Part shown: in pieces, positions 15,884-23,951 of the stretch
Position numbering within the stretch: the stretch's first letter is position 1
Layout: every line of letters begins with the position of its first letter
DNA from: Eubacterium sp.
GTDB taxonomy: Bacteria > Bacillota > Clostridia > Lachnospirales > Lachnospiraceae
Length of the DNA stretch: 59,594 bases
NCBI GenBank assembly: GCA_017541035.1
Contig: JAFXZW010000109.1
Coordinates: forward strand, 1-59,594
Direction of reading: 5' to 3'
Notes under the pieces: model-generated
What the model was told of the DNA's origin: nothing
Databases searched by the model: none
The model's input: only the letters and a program-made list of their open reading frames with translations
Translations under genes and position numbers: made by a program

Positions 15884-16898
15884 CCAAAACTACATATTCC
15901 ACTATCGCTTCCTCAGTCAGGGTAACCTTCACGATTACCTTCTGTCCGAAATAAGCACTGGGGATCCTGCAGGTTCCGATGGGATCATCGTTCTCCCGGT
16001 TACGGTAATTTCCGGAATAAAAGCAGAGGACATTGTCCGAAGAAACCGGAAGCTCCACTGTTTTTTGGGCCGGAAGAGGGGTATTTCTTCTGAAGAGTTC
16101 CAGCAACTCCCCGCCCACACCGGAACTGATACTGATCCCCTCGATACAGCAATCCACGGAAAAGCATTTTTTGATCAGTTCTTCTTTTTCGGAGTTCAGC
16201 TTCAGGAGATGTGCAAAGGCTCCTCTCGCCTGATCGTTATCGAAAGACACCGTTTCTTTACTGCAAAGGGCCTGCAATTCTTCAGTGAACAGGCGTTTCA
16301 AATACTCTGAACGTTCATCAAAGGTGATATAGAGTGCCTCGTTCCTCTCTCCGAATTCCAGGCCTGTCTCTTTGTACATTGCCCTTAATTCGGCTTCTAT
16401 TTTTCTCTTCAGTTTTTCCGGGTCAAGCCTTCCGGGATCCTTTTCATACTGAATTGAGGCAGAACTCATTACCGACAATACATCTCCGTCCACATCAAAC
16501 AGCAGGAATTCCGCATAATCCGGGCGAACGGAACTAAGCAAAATGGTTTTCCTTCCCAGTTCCTCATTCTGAAAAAGTCCGTAGGCCGATGCCAAAGCCC
16601 CCGTGATCAGCTTTTTTAGCTTGATTCCGCACTCTGTTGCAGCCCTCTTCACCCTTTCCCGTTGCGAATAGGTTACGTACTGGGGGAGCACACATATTGC
16701 TTCCGTGATCACGTCTCCCGCCGTAAGCTCAACCATATCCTTAACAACACGCATCAGCGCATTGATGGCCCCCTCGATCCGAAACAGATCCGAAGTCCGA
16801 AACCCGATGGTATTTCGGAGAGCTTCCGAAACGATCTCATTTCCGTCTGCACAGGCATAAGAAATGACATCTCCGGTAAGATCAATGGATACTAACAT
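15840..16898 (-). CDS. Short divergent Hsp70-like protein
   Basis: 352 residues (Hsp70 is about 600). The segment AICVLPQYVTYSQRERVKRA, then ATECGIKLKKLITGALASAYG, corresponds to the Hsp70 block 'VPAYFNDxQRxATxxAGxIAG ... INEPTAAALAYG'. A later part, GISISSGVGGELLELFRRNT, matches the junction where the substrate domain begins (G-(V/I)-x-x-x-GG-x-x-x-x-x-I-x-RNT). The phosphate-1 loop DLGTT is replaced by SIDLTGDVISY, and the EPT motif is TGA. ATPase activity is therefore doubtful. GAGGAGG lies before ATG. Its last codons overlap the Rpn fragment, so the C terminus may be truncated. Confidence 0.6.
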   Translation of the reverse strand: MLVSIDLTGDVISYACADGNEIVSEALRNTIGFRTSDLFRIEGAINALMRVVKDMVELTAGDVITEAICVLPQYVTYSQRERVKRAATECGIKLKKLITGALASAYGLFQNEELGRKTILLSSVRPDYAEFLLFDVDGDVLSVMSSASIQYEKDPGRLDPEKLKRKIEAELRAMYKETGLEFGERNEALYITFDERSEYLKRLFTEELQALCSKETVSFDNDQARGAFAHLLKLNSEKEELIKKCFSVDCCIEGISISSGVGGELLELFRRNTPLPAQKTVELPVSSDNVLCFYSGNYRNRENDDPIGTCRIPSAYFGQKVIVKVTLTEEAIVEYVVLDAKKQIIFPRQVLK

Positions 16899-17052
16899 AC
16901 TCTTCCTCCTCTGTTTGCATTGCTGCAGACTTTATCCTTGTCTTGCAAAACGATTATAACATATAATTTACCAGCAACGAAACACTATTTCCTTTGGAAT
17001 AATCATTCTGATTCCAAACCCCTTTCCCATTCGCCAAACTCTGAACCCCATT

Positions 17053-17315
17053 TTTTGCGAGTTACTATTCACGGGTTAACCGATAGCCCAGATCAAAAAG
17101 AAAATACATAGGTAAGGTAGATCCGGTAACGAAGGAGATCATTCCTTCACAAAAAAACAGCAAGCAGGAAAGTGAAAAAACAAGCCAGCAGCAGGATCGG
17201 AGCATTGAGTAATGCAGTGCTCCGATAAAAGCGGTGTATTTATGAGTGGGAGCAACTATGTGGCTGTTCCCGCTTTTTTATAGGGATCATAACCCGTGAA
17301 TTGTAACCTTTTGCG
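17053..17315. mobile_element. MITE-like element with terminal inverted repeats and 7-bp target duplication
   Basis: The element runs from 17060 to 17308. The left end AGTTACTATTCACGGGTTA and the right end (read in reverse) GGTTACAATTCACGGGTTA match at 17 of 19 positions. TTTTGCG flanks both ends directly (17053-17059 and 17309-17315). No transposase is encoded in the 249 bp. Inside are two hairpins: ATCGGAGCA/TGCTCCGAT, and a GTGGGAGCAAC/GTTCCCGC stem followed by a T run (17245-17280). The gene-free stretch 16899-17432 holds this element and the aroD promoter. Confidence 0.7.
17245..17280 (+). terminator. Hairpin with T run inside the MITE-like element
   Basis: GTGGGAGCAAC and GTTCCCGC form an imperfect stem, followed by TTTTTTA. 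It would stop rightward transcription within the element, or mark the end of a short RNA encoded by it. Confidence 0.5.
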
Positions 17316-17346
17316 ACATCTGAATAATCCTCAAAGCCAAAAATAA

Positions 17347-17375
17347 GTGACATTCCGTTTCTGCTGTGATAAAAT
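17347..17375 (+). promoter_or_regulatory. Promoter candidate for aroD
   Basis: GTGACA (17347-17352), 17-bp spacer, TAAAAT (17370-17375), 57 bases upstream of the ATG. It lies just outside the MITE-like element. Confidence 0.45.
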
Positions 17376-17432
17376 AATAGTATATATCTGTCATTGTCAG
17401 AAATCTCTTACAGAAAGGAAGGTGAGGCTTTC

Positions 17433-18230
17433 ATGGGAAAGTTTTCCATACGAAATGTCGTCTTCGGCGACAGAAATCCGAAGATCTGTGTTCCCATCGT
17501 CGGTCGCACCGATGAAGAGGTTCTGGCACAATCTGCCGCGATCCGGGAGGAATCTGACAGGATCCGAAAGCTCGGTCTCCGGCCGGGACCGGTTGTGGAT
17601 ATGATTGAATTCCGGGCGGATTACTATGACAATGTAACGAATCAGACACAGCTTACGGAGCTCCTTCGAAAGCTGCATAATGACCATCCGGAACGTCTGC
17701 TGCTCTTTACTTACCGCAGCGAGGAAGAAGGCGGCGAGCTTCGTCACGACCGTGCCGAGAATATGATCGATGATATCTCTGCCTGGGCCATGGTGAGCGG
17801 TGTTATCGATCTGATCGATATTGAACTGCTTTCCGGCAACTACCGGGTAGTGAGAAATGCCACAAAAGCCCGCGATCTGGGCATCGGTGTCGTGATGTCC
17901 TACCATAATTTTGAGAAGACACCTCATACGGACGAAATGGAGGAGCTACTCTGGGATATGGAGCAACTGGGAGGTGATATTCTGAAGCTTGCAGTAACGC
18001 CGCGTAATCATTTTGATGTAGACCGCGTACTGGAACTGACGGAGGCTGTCACCCGCGGAAGTGCCTCTCACCCCATTTCCCGTCCAGCGGTTTTGATTTC
18101 CATGCAGGAGGAGGGTGTGAAAACACGCACATCCTGCGCAAAAACAGGAAGCGCATTTACCTTTGCCACTATCGGTACGGGTTCAGCGCCCGGCCAGCTC
18201 AGTCTGGAAGAAATGGTAAAAGCACTTTAG
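17433..18230 (+). CDS. aroD: Type I 3-dehydroquinate dehydratase
   Basis: 265 residues. The start at 17433 is preferred for AAGGAAGGTGAGG upstream; an ATG 39 bases earlier lacks one. The class I fold is clear: EFRADYYD near residue 61, LFTYRSEEEGG, catalytic His in VMSYHNFEKTP, Schiff-base Lys in ILKLAVTP, and the C-terminal FATIGTGSAPGQLS. It converts 3-dehydroquinate to 3-dehydroshikimate in aromatic amino acid synthesis. It is a single-gene unit with its own promoter and terminator; no other shikimate gene is near. Confidence 0.95.
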   Translation: MGKFSIRNVVFGDRNPKICVPIVGRTDEEVLAQSAAIREESDRIRKLGLRPGPVVDMIEFRADYYDNVTNQTQLTELLRKLHNDHPERLLLFTYRSEEEGGELRHDRAENMIDDISAWAMVSGVIDLIDIELLSGNYRVVRNATKARDLGIGVVMSYHNFEKTPHTDEMEELLWDMEQLGGDILKLAVTPRNHFDVDRVLELTEAVTRGSASHPISRPAVLISMQEEGVKTRTSCAKTGSAFTFATIGTGSAPGQLSLEEMVKAL

Positions 18231-18236
18231 ATTATG

Positions 18237-18270
18237 AAAAACCACCCGAACGAATCGGGTGGTTTTTATT
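18237..18270 (+). terminator. Rho-independent terminator of aroD
   Basis: AAAAACCACCCGA pairs with TCGGGTGGTTTTT, with a short ACGAA loop. Confidence 0.9.
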
Positions 18271-18310
18271 AGGCGCCTACGGCGCTGGGTTTTTACGGAT
18301 CGCTTCCGCC

Positions 18311-19360
18311 TTAAACATTTCTTTTTGGGGGTTTTCGGTCTTCCGGCGGCTTCGGTCCTTTTTCATCGGGCTTCGGTTCATCCGGAAGAGGGAAACGAAG
18401 ATTCCAGGTGCTTCGCAGCGCATCCATAAAGCTTAAGGTCTGTGCTGTTTCAATATGCTTAACCTGTTCGGTCTCAATCTTTCCGGTAATGATAGCCTCA
18501 CGGGCAGCAAGGAATTCATACTCATATCCACTGATCTGATTATCCGGCTGTACATACTCTTCAAGAAGCTCTCCGTCCTTATCAAATACGGAAACAGCAG
18601 TCGGGTCATTGGTTCCTTCCACTTCAATTCTTCCGTCCGTGCCATAGATCACTGTCCGGTTATCCAGTTCTGTCATCATGGAGACAACAGCCGTGGCACC
18701 CTGTCCCTGAGGATAGGTCATCTGGATCGTTTCAAAAGCATCCACGCCTGTCGATGTACCGATCATGGAGGAAGCCATAGACTTCGGCATCATGCCAATA
18801 GCCAGATTCGCCATATAAAGCGGATAGACACCCAGATCAAGCAACGCACCGCCGGCAAGATCCGGGCGGAGCAGTCGCTCCTTATCCCGCAGATTATAGC
18901 CCAGGGATGTCGTCACATAACGGACTATACCTATGGTCTTCTTGGCCAGTATTTCACGCAGGCGATCCATCAATGGTACAAAACGGGTCCACATGGCCTC
19001 CCCGATGAATACACCCTTATCACGCGCATACTGGATCACCTTGGTAGCCGTTGCGGAATTATAGGAAAAAGGTTTTTCCACCAGCACCGGTTTCCCGGCG
19101 TCAATACATTTCTTTGCCCAAAGTGCATGATTGGAATTGACCGTAGCCACATATATCAGTTCCACTTCCTCATCCTTCAGCAGTTCATCATAGGAACCAT
19201 ACGCCTTCGGGATCTCATACTTCTCAGCGAACTCCTTTGCGCGGGAGTCTTCTCTTGCCGCAACCGCGGCGATTCGAAAGCCATCCAGTGCGTTGATGGT
19301 CTCCGCAACCTTTCCGGCTATGTGTCCCGCTCCCAGAATTCCGATACTGAATTCAATCAT
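18311..19360 (-). CDS. Gfo/Idh/MocA family oxidoreductase
   Basis: 349 residues from the ATG at 19360 (AAAGGAA upstream; a longer in-frame start overlaps the preceding gene and lacks a site). The N-terminal Rossmann motif is IGILGAGHIAGKVA, and the conserved VEKPFSYN (EKP motif) lies near residue 95. The substrate domain has the typical DLGVYPLYMANL segment. The last 20 residues are Pro/Lys/Glu-rich (PKPDEKGPKPPEDRKPPK), an unusual unstructured tail. It uses NAD(P) to oxidise or reduce a sugar, inositol or dihydrodiol; the substrate is unknown. Confidence 0.9.
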   Translation of the reverse strand: MIEFSIGILGAGHIAGKVAETINALDGFRIAAVAAREDSRAKEFAEKYEIPKAYGSYDELLKDEEVELIYVATVNSNHALWAKKCIDAGKPVLVEKPFSYNSATATKVIQYARDKGVFIGEAMWTRFVPLMDRLREILAKKTIGIVRYVTTSLGYNLRDKERLLRPDLAGGALLDLGVYPLYMANLAIGMMPKSMASSMIGTSTGVDAFETIQMTYPQGQGATAVVSMMTELDNRTVIYGTDGRIEVEGTNDPTAVSVFDKDGELLEEYVQPDNQISGYEYEFLAAREAIITGKIETEQVKHIETAQTLSFMDALRSTWNLRFPLPDEPKPDEKGPKPPEDRKPPKRNV

Positions 19361-19385
19361 ATCATTTCCTTTCTTTATCCGGCTC

Positions 19386-21476
19386 TTAAAAATCTTCCTC
19401 TGTTGTGATCTCCGTGAAATCAGGAATCGGCTGACCACCGGTCAGTTTTTTAATGCGCTCCATAAACTTCTTATATCCCTCGCTTGTGGAATCGATCAGT
19501 TTTTCCAGCTGATCCTGGGTTCCCGTAGCAAGGCTTACCGATGTTTTTCCACTGTCAACCGGCTTGATCTCTATGCCGGCTGACTTAGTCTTCAGTGTCA
19601 CATCACCGGAAACACGAAGAGATCCCTTTCCCTGTTCCGCTGTAAGGGCAACTTCATCAAAATGCAGCTTCAGCATTTTGCCCTTTTCCTTCTCGGCAAC
19701 CTTTCCATTGACGGTTAGATTTAATGTCTTCGAATTGCTCAGGGAAAAAGAGCCGCTGCCCTGGAAGGTCTGGTCTGCTTTTGTATAGCTCTGATCATAA
19801 GAAGCAGACATGATATCCCTGCCCAGCACGGATGCACTCATGGTGGCCTGTGTCTTGTAAGCTCCCCCTTCATCCTTTGTATTAATTCCAAGATCGAAGG
19901 TGATGGACTGCCCCATCAGATTGATGTCAGCCTTCAGCCTGGTTATCGTCTGAGAATCTGCTGAAATAGAGGTATAATTCAGTTCCGCACCAATCGTGTA
20001 GGTCATCAGCGCAATGTTGATATTTGCCTTAATCCCTACAACCTTATCATCTTTGATATACACATAGTATACCAGGTCATCCTTGAAAAGGTTCTTTGCC
20101 AATGCCTTGATCTGCACGGAATACTGTGCAGGATCAATGCCTGATAATCCGGGGATATTTGCGGTAATACCGGTGGATGTGATCGACTCCAGCGACTTAT
20201 CAACCGCCTCACTTATCATTTCCTGAATGGTTTCCTTCGGGATCGTTACGCTGTACTTCTTTGCACTGACGGAAATGTCCCCTGCATACAGCGTTTCACT
20301 TCCTTCCCGACTGACCTTGGAATCCTTCCAAAGCTTGTTATCATCAGAGAATAAACCATCGGTCAAACCAAGATTGTTACCGGAGAATAAATTCAGATCA
20401 AAATCCGGGATCATCGACAAAGCCTGCTTTACCTTGTCATCCTTGATCAAAGGAGAATTCTTGAGGGATGAGAGCACGTTCTTATTATTGAGCACGAGAT
20501 ATCCCGTCATCAGATCCTCAACCGTAAGATAGGTCTGATTCTCATCCGCAAAGACTTCCGCATCAATCAGTTCCGTATCATCACTCTTCAGTTCGAGGTC
20601 TCCCGACAGCTGCTTGCCTGCTTTATCAATCGCAACGTCTGCCTTCAGGTCCATACTCTTTCCGGTATCATTCGTACCGCCTGTTACCGTAAGATCTGCG
20701 ATGACTTCACCGCCTTCCGATCCGAAGGACTTCGCTATATCGTCCAGTCCGAATTCCGAAGCCAGAAGTGACTGTTCAAAAAGCTTATCTCCCGCGGTCA
20801 TGTTCTCCATGGCCTCTTTCACAACTTTTTTGGCCGGGAAGAATACATAGACACAAAGGAAATATGCTGCTACCGCCGCAACTGCCAGACCGATACCGCT
20901 GAAAATGAGCACCTTTGCCTTTTTGGACATTTTTTTCTTCGGCGGCTTCGGAGGCTGTCCGTAACCGGCGCCACTCGTACCGTAAGGATTCGCGGCAGGT
21001 GCTGTTCCGTAGGGGCTCTGTACTCCGTTTGTTCCGTAAGGACCGCGTGCAGCTGCATCATACTGACTCTGAGAGCTGTTTGTTCCATATGGACTCTGCG
21101 CACTGTTTGTTTCATACGGGCTTTGGGTTCCGTTTGTTCCATACGGACTCTGGGCGCTGTTTGATCCATACGGGTTCTGGGTACTGTTCGTTCCATACGG
21201 ACTTTGAGTACCGTTTGTTCCATACGGACTCTGGGTGCTATTTGTTCCATACGGACTCTGGGTGCTATTTGTTCCATACGGACTCTGGGTGCTGTTTGCT
21301 CCATACGGACTCTGCGCACTGTTTGTTCCATACGGACTTTGGGTACCGTTTGTCCCATATGGATTCTGGATATCATTCGTTCCGTACGGATCCTGTGCAT
21401 TATTATTCATTGCATAGGGATCCCGAGGTGTATTCGGATCCTGTGTTCCATAAGGATTCTGATTCTGTTCGTCCAT
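19386..21476 (-). CDS. Single-pass membrane protein with N-terminal PYGTNSTQ repeats
   Basis: 696 residues. Residues about 5-165 are low complexity with a 9-residue unit (S-P-Y-G-T-N-S-T-Q), around twelve contiguous copies. A Lys-rich stop (KPPKKKMSKKAK) and one helix follow (VLIFSGIGLAVAAVAAYFLC, about residues 188-212). The remaining 480 residues, outside the cell, are rich in beta-strand and Lys/Asp/Ser, without Cys or a known catalytic motif. By layout the repeats are on the cytoplasmic side. It lies 25 bases upstream of the Gfo/Idh gene on the same strand. The function is not recognised. Confidence 0.75.
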   Translation of the reverse strand: MDEQNQNPYGTQDPNTPRDPYAMNNNAQDPYGTNDIQNPYGTNGTQSPYGTNSAQSPYGANSTQSPYGTNSTQSPYGTNSTQSPYGTNGTQSPYGTNSTQNPYGSNSAQSPYGTNGTQSPYETNSAQSPYGTNSSQSQYDAAARGPYGTNGVQSPYGTAPAANPYGTSGAGYGQPPKPPKKKMSKKAKVLIFSGIGLAVAAVAAYFLCVYVFFPAKKVVKEAMENMTAGDKLFEQSLLASEFGLDDIAKSFGSEGGEVIADLTVTGGTNDTGKSMDLKADVAIDKAGKQLSGDLELKSDDTELIDAEVFADENQTYLTVEDLMTGYLVLNNKNVLSSLKNSPLIKDDKVKQALSMIPDFDLNLFSGNNLGLTDGLFSDDNKLWKDSKVSREGSETLYAGDISVSAKKYSVTIPKETIQEMISEAVDKSLESITSTGITANIPGLSGIDPAQYSVQIKALAKNLFKDDLVYYVYIKDDKVVGIKANINIALMTYTIGAELNYTSISADSQTITRLKADINLMGQSITFDLGINTKDEGGAYKTQATMSASVLGRDIMSASYDQSYTKADQTFQGSGSFSLSNSKTLNLTVNGKVAEKEKGKMLKLHFDEVALTAEQGKGSLRVSGDVTLKTKSAGIEIKPVDSGKTSVSLATGTQDQLEKLIDSTSEGYKKFMERIKKLTGGQPIPDFTEITTEEDF
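21060..21400. repeat. 27-bp coding tandem repeat
   Basis: The unit CCATACGGACTCTGGGTGCT plus (A/G)TTTGTT repeats with a 27-bp period and about ten well-preserved copies, encoding the SPYGTNSTQ array on the minus strand. High identity between neighbours suggests recent expansion or slippage. Confidence 0.85.
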
Positions 21477-21505
21477 TCTGTTACCCCCTTTACTGCTGGG
21501 TCTTT

Positions 21506-22570
21506 CTAATACTCTTTCGCTTCCTCTTCCCCGTTCATCACACGGAGTGCTCCCTGTGCAAGGGCAAGAAGTTCATCCTCACCGGGGTAAATCGTTACCG
21601 GTGCGATGAATTTTACATGGTCTGCAATCTGTTCCGTCACATATTTTCCATATGCGATGCCGCCTGTCAGAATGATCTGGTCCACCTTGCCGGATAGAAC
21701 TGCCGCCATGGATCCGATGTCCTTGGCTACCTGCAGGATGAAGGCATCAAATACCGTCTTTGCGTAAGCATCCTCCTCAGCCATCTTAGCCACCTCACGG
21801 GCATCGTTGGTATGCAGGTACGCATTGAAACCGCCGTTACCGATGAGCATCTTCATGATTTCCTTCTTCTCATACTTGCCGGAGAAGCAAAGGTCAACCA
21901 GTGCTCCCGGAGGAACGGCGCCTGCGCGTTCCGGTGAAAATGCGCCGTCACCCGACAAAGCGTTGAATACATCCACAACCTTTCCGTCCGTATGTGCTCC
22001 GACGGATACGCCGCCGCCCATGTGAACCACGATCAGGTTCAGCTCCGGATAAGGCTTGCCCACCTCCTTTGCATAACGCTTTGCGACAGCCTTCTGATTC
22101 AGTGCATGGAAGATGCTGACACGGGGAAGCTCCGGAACACCGGAGATCCGTGCTGTATCCATCAGTTCATCCACAACTACCGGATCAACGATATAGGAAG
22201 GAACTCCGATTTCGTCTGCGATCTCGCGTGCCAGGATACCTCCAAGATTGGAAGCATGCTCACCGCCGCGAGCGATCTCAAGATCATGGAGCAGATCATC
22301 CGTTACAGCATAGGTTCCGCTGGGAATCGGCTTCAGAAGTCCGCCACGGCCTACGATCACGTTGAAGCTCTTTACATCCACATCCTTTGCCTGAAGGAAA
22401 TCCAGGATCATTTTCTTACGGAAATCCTTCTGATCAACAATCTTGTCAAACTGCGCGATCTCCTCAGTGGTATGGCGCAGTGTTTCTTCAAAAAGCAGGG
22501 ACTCATCCTCGAAGATACCAAGCTTGGTGGAGGTAGAACCCGGATTAATAATAAGGGATTTGATTGCCAT
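21506..22570 (-). CDS. buk: Butyrate kinase
   Basis: 354 residues from the ATG at 22570 (AAAAGGAG upstream). The acetate/butyrate kinase phosphate loops are visible: [10 protein letters not shown] at residues 8-17, [12 protein letters not shown] near residue 177 and [10 protein letters not shown] near residue 297. It converts butyryl phosphate plus ADP to butyrate plus ATP, the last step of butyrate fermentation, in the cytoplasm. Its partner ptb lies 114 bases upstream on the same strand. Confidence 0.95.
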   Translation of the reverse strand: MAIKSLIINPGSTSTKLGIFEDESLLFEETLRHTTEEIAQFDKIVDQKDFRKKMILDFLQAKDVDVKSFNVIVGRGGLLKPIPSGTYAVTDDLLHDLEIARGGEHASNLGGILAREIADEIGVPSYIVDPVVVDELMDTARISGVPELPRVSIFHALNQKAVAKRYAKEVGKPYPELNLIVVHMGGGVSVGAHTDGKVVDVFNALSGDGAFSPERAGAVPPGALVDLCFSGKYEKKEIMKMLIGNGGFNAYLHTNDAREVAKMAEEDAYAKTVFDAFILQVAKDIGSMAAVLSGKVDQIILTGGIAYGKYVTEQIADHVKFIAPVTIYPGEDELLALAQGALRVMNGEEEAKEY

Positions 22571-22602
22571 TGTTTTTCTCCTTTTATTCTCCAATCATTC
22601 CG

Positions 22603-22681
22603 GCAAATGCACTGTCATCCTTGCAAATGCCCATGCGCTGTCATCCTTGCAAATGTACATGTACCGCCATCCTGACGAATG
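22603..22681. repeat. 26-bp tandem repeat between ptb and buk
   Basis: GCAAATG blocks start at 22603, 22623, 22649 and (as ACGAATG) 22675, separated by CTGTCATCCTT-type blocks. The last three have a 26-bp period. The array lies in the ptb-buk spacer and could set the relative expression of the two genes. Confidence 0.65.
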
Positions 22682-22684
22682 TAC

Positions 22685-23608
22685 TTACTGTGCATTTTTC
22701 TTCAGTGAATCAGCCACCAGTGCGCCAAGCGCCAGGCTGTTTACCTTTACTTCAAAGGAATCGGAGCGGGATGTCAGAATAACCGGTGCTGCCGTTCCCG
22801 TGATCAGGTTGCCATTCTTTACCTTTGCAAAATGTACCAGTCCCTTGTAAAGGATATTTCCTGCATGGATATCAGGGAAAAGCAGGACGTCTGCATCACC
22901 GACGATCTTACGTCCGGTAGCGCCCTTATGCTGAGCGGCCTCCGGGCAAGTTGCCAGATCCAGGGAAAGAGGGCCGTCCACGATGCAACCTGTGATTTCT
23001 CCTGCTTCGTTCATTTTTGTGAGTTCACCCGCCTCAACGGTAGCAGGCATCTTGGGATTTACCACCTCCACCGCAGCCAGAGGAGCCACCTTCGGATTCT
23101 CGATACCGCAGGCATTACAGATTTCAACGGTATTCCGGATGATATTTGCCTTATCCTCCAGTGTGGGATAAGGAACAAATGCCACATCCGTCAGGAAAAG
23201 CAGATGATCCACGCCTTCCATCTCAAAGACACAGACATGAGACAGCGGACGTCCCGTGCGGAGACCAACTTCCTTATCCAGTACACTGCGGAGGAAATCC
23301 TTGGTATCGATCAGGCCCTTCATGTACATATCCGCCTTGCCGTCATGCACCTGCTTTACAGCAACCTTTGATGCTTCGATGGGATCCTTTACGTCAATGA
23401 TCTCATAATCGGAAAGATCCATATTCAGTTCCTTTGCGATGACGGAGATTTTGTCCAGATCGCCTACCAGCACGCTGTCCGCGATCCCCTGCTCCTTGGC
23501 AGCCTTTACTGCCAGAAGTACTTCGTTATCCTGTGCAACCGCTACGGAAACCTTCTTCTTCGGGCACTGCTTTACCCGATCCAGTAAATCGTTAAATGTC
23601 TTGCTCAT
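22685..23608 (-). CDS. ptb: Phosphate butyryltransferase
   Basis: 307 residues, a typical length. The phosphotransacetylase/phosphotransbutyrylase signature regions are present: KGLIDTKDFLRSVLDKEVGL, VALVP-type strand FVPYPTLEDK, and VDGPLSLDLA with DVLLFPDIHAGN near residues 225-265. It converts butyryl-CoA plus phosphate to butyryl phosphate plus CoA, feeding butyrate kinase. GAGGAAGGAAG lies before ATG. It is first in a ptb-buk operon with a recognisable promoter. Confidence 0.95.
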   Translation of the reverse strand: MSKTFNDLLDRVKQCPKKKVSVAVAQDNEVLLAVKAAKEQGIADSVLVGDLDKISVIAKELNMDLSDYEIIDVKDPIEASKVAVKQVHDGKADMYMKGLIDTKDFLRSVLDKEVGLRTGRPLSHVCVFEMEGVDHLLFLTDVAFVPYPTLEDKANIIRNTVEICNACGIENPKVAPLAAVEVVNPKMPATVEAGELTKMNEAGEITGCIVDGPLSLDLATCPEAAQHKGATGRKIVGDADVLLFPDIHAGNILYKGLVHFAKVKNGNLITGTAAPVILTSRSDSFEVKVNSLALGALVADSLKKNAQ

Positions 23609-23657
23609 TTTCTTCTTCCTTCCTCATTTTATGCAATAAAAGCACATAGTTATATGG

Positions 23658-23686
23658 ATTTTATCATTTTCCACCTTTCTATGCAA
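23658..23686 (-). promoter_or_regulatory. Promoter candidate of ptb-buk
   Basis: On the minus strand: TTGCAT (23681-23686), 17-bp spacer, TAAAAT (23658-23663). The gene-free stretch 23609-23951 holds this promoter, a dispersed repeat and the BCCT terminator. Confidence 0.5.
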
Positions 23687-23837
23687 GAAGATTTCATACT
23701 GCCGCCCCGTTGTGAGTCCCCGGGGTATGGTTATGTCTTGTTTTACTGCTATGGTTGCATTCATATTTCGGCCTTTCGTGCCGGATGAAGGGTGATAGAG
23801 ACACGAAGAACTCCGGCAGGAGGGAAAGATTCCCCAC

Positions 23838-23919
23838 CTATTCGATTGTCACGTCGGTTGCCAAATGAGTATTCGTGCAAGCACGACACCCGCTTTGCGA
23901 CCTTATCATACACACAAAA
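23838..23919. repeat. Dispersed repeat family GCCAAATG...CAAGCACGAC, copy 2
   Basis: TTCGATTGTC, GTTGCCAAATGAGTATTCGT, GCAAGCACGAC and CCTTATC blocks occur in the same order as at 9363-9438. The terminator of the BCCT gene follows immediately. Confidence 0.7.
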
Positions 23920-23944
23920 ATCCCCCCGGAATTCCGGGAGGATT
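23919..23944 (-). terminator. Rho-independent terminator after the BCCT gene
   Basis: AATCCTCCCGGAA and TTCCGGGGGGATT (minus strand) pair and are followed by TTTTTGTG. It ends the long leftward unit that begins with the LicC-LicA gene. Confidence 0.85.
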
Positions 23945-23951
23945 GTGATAT

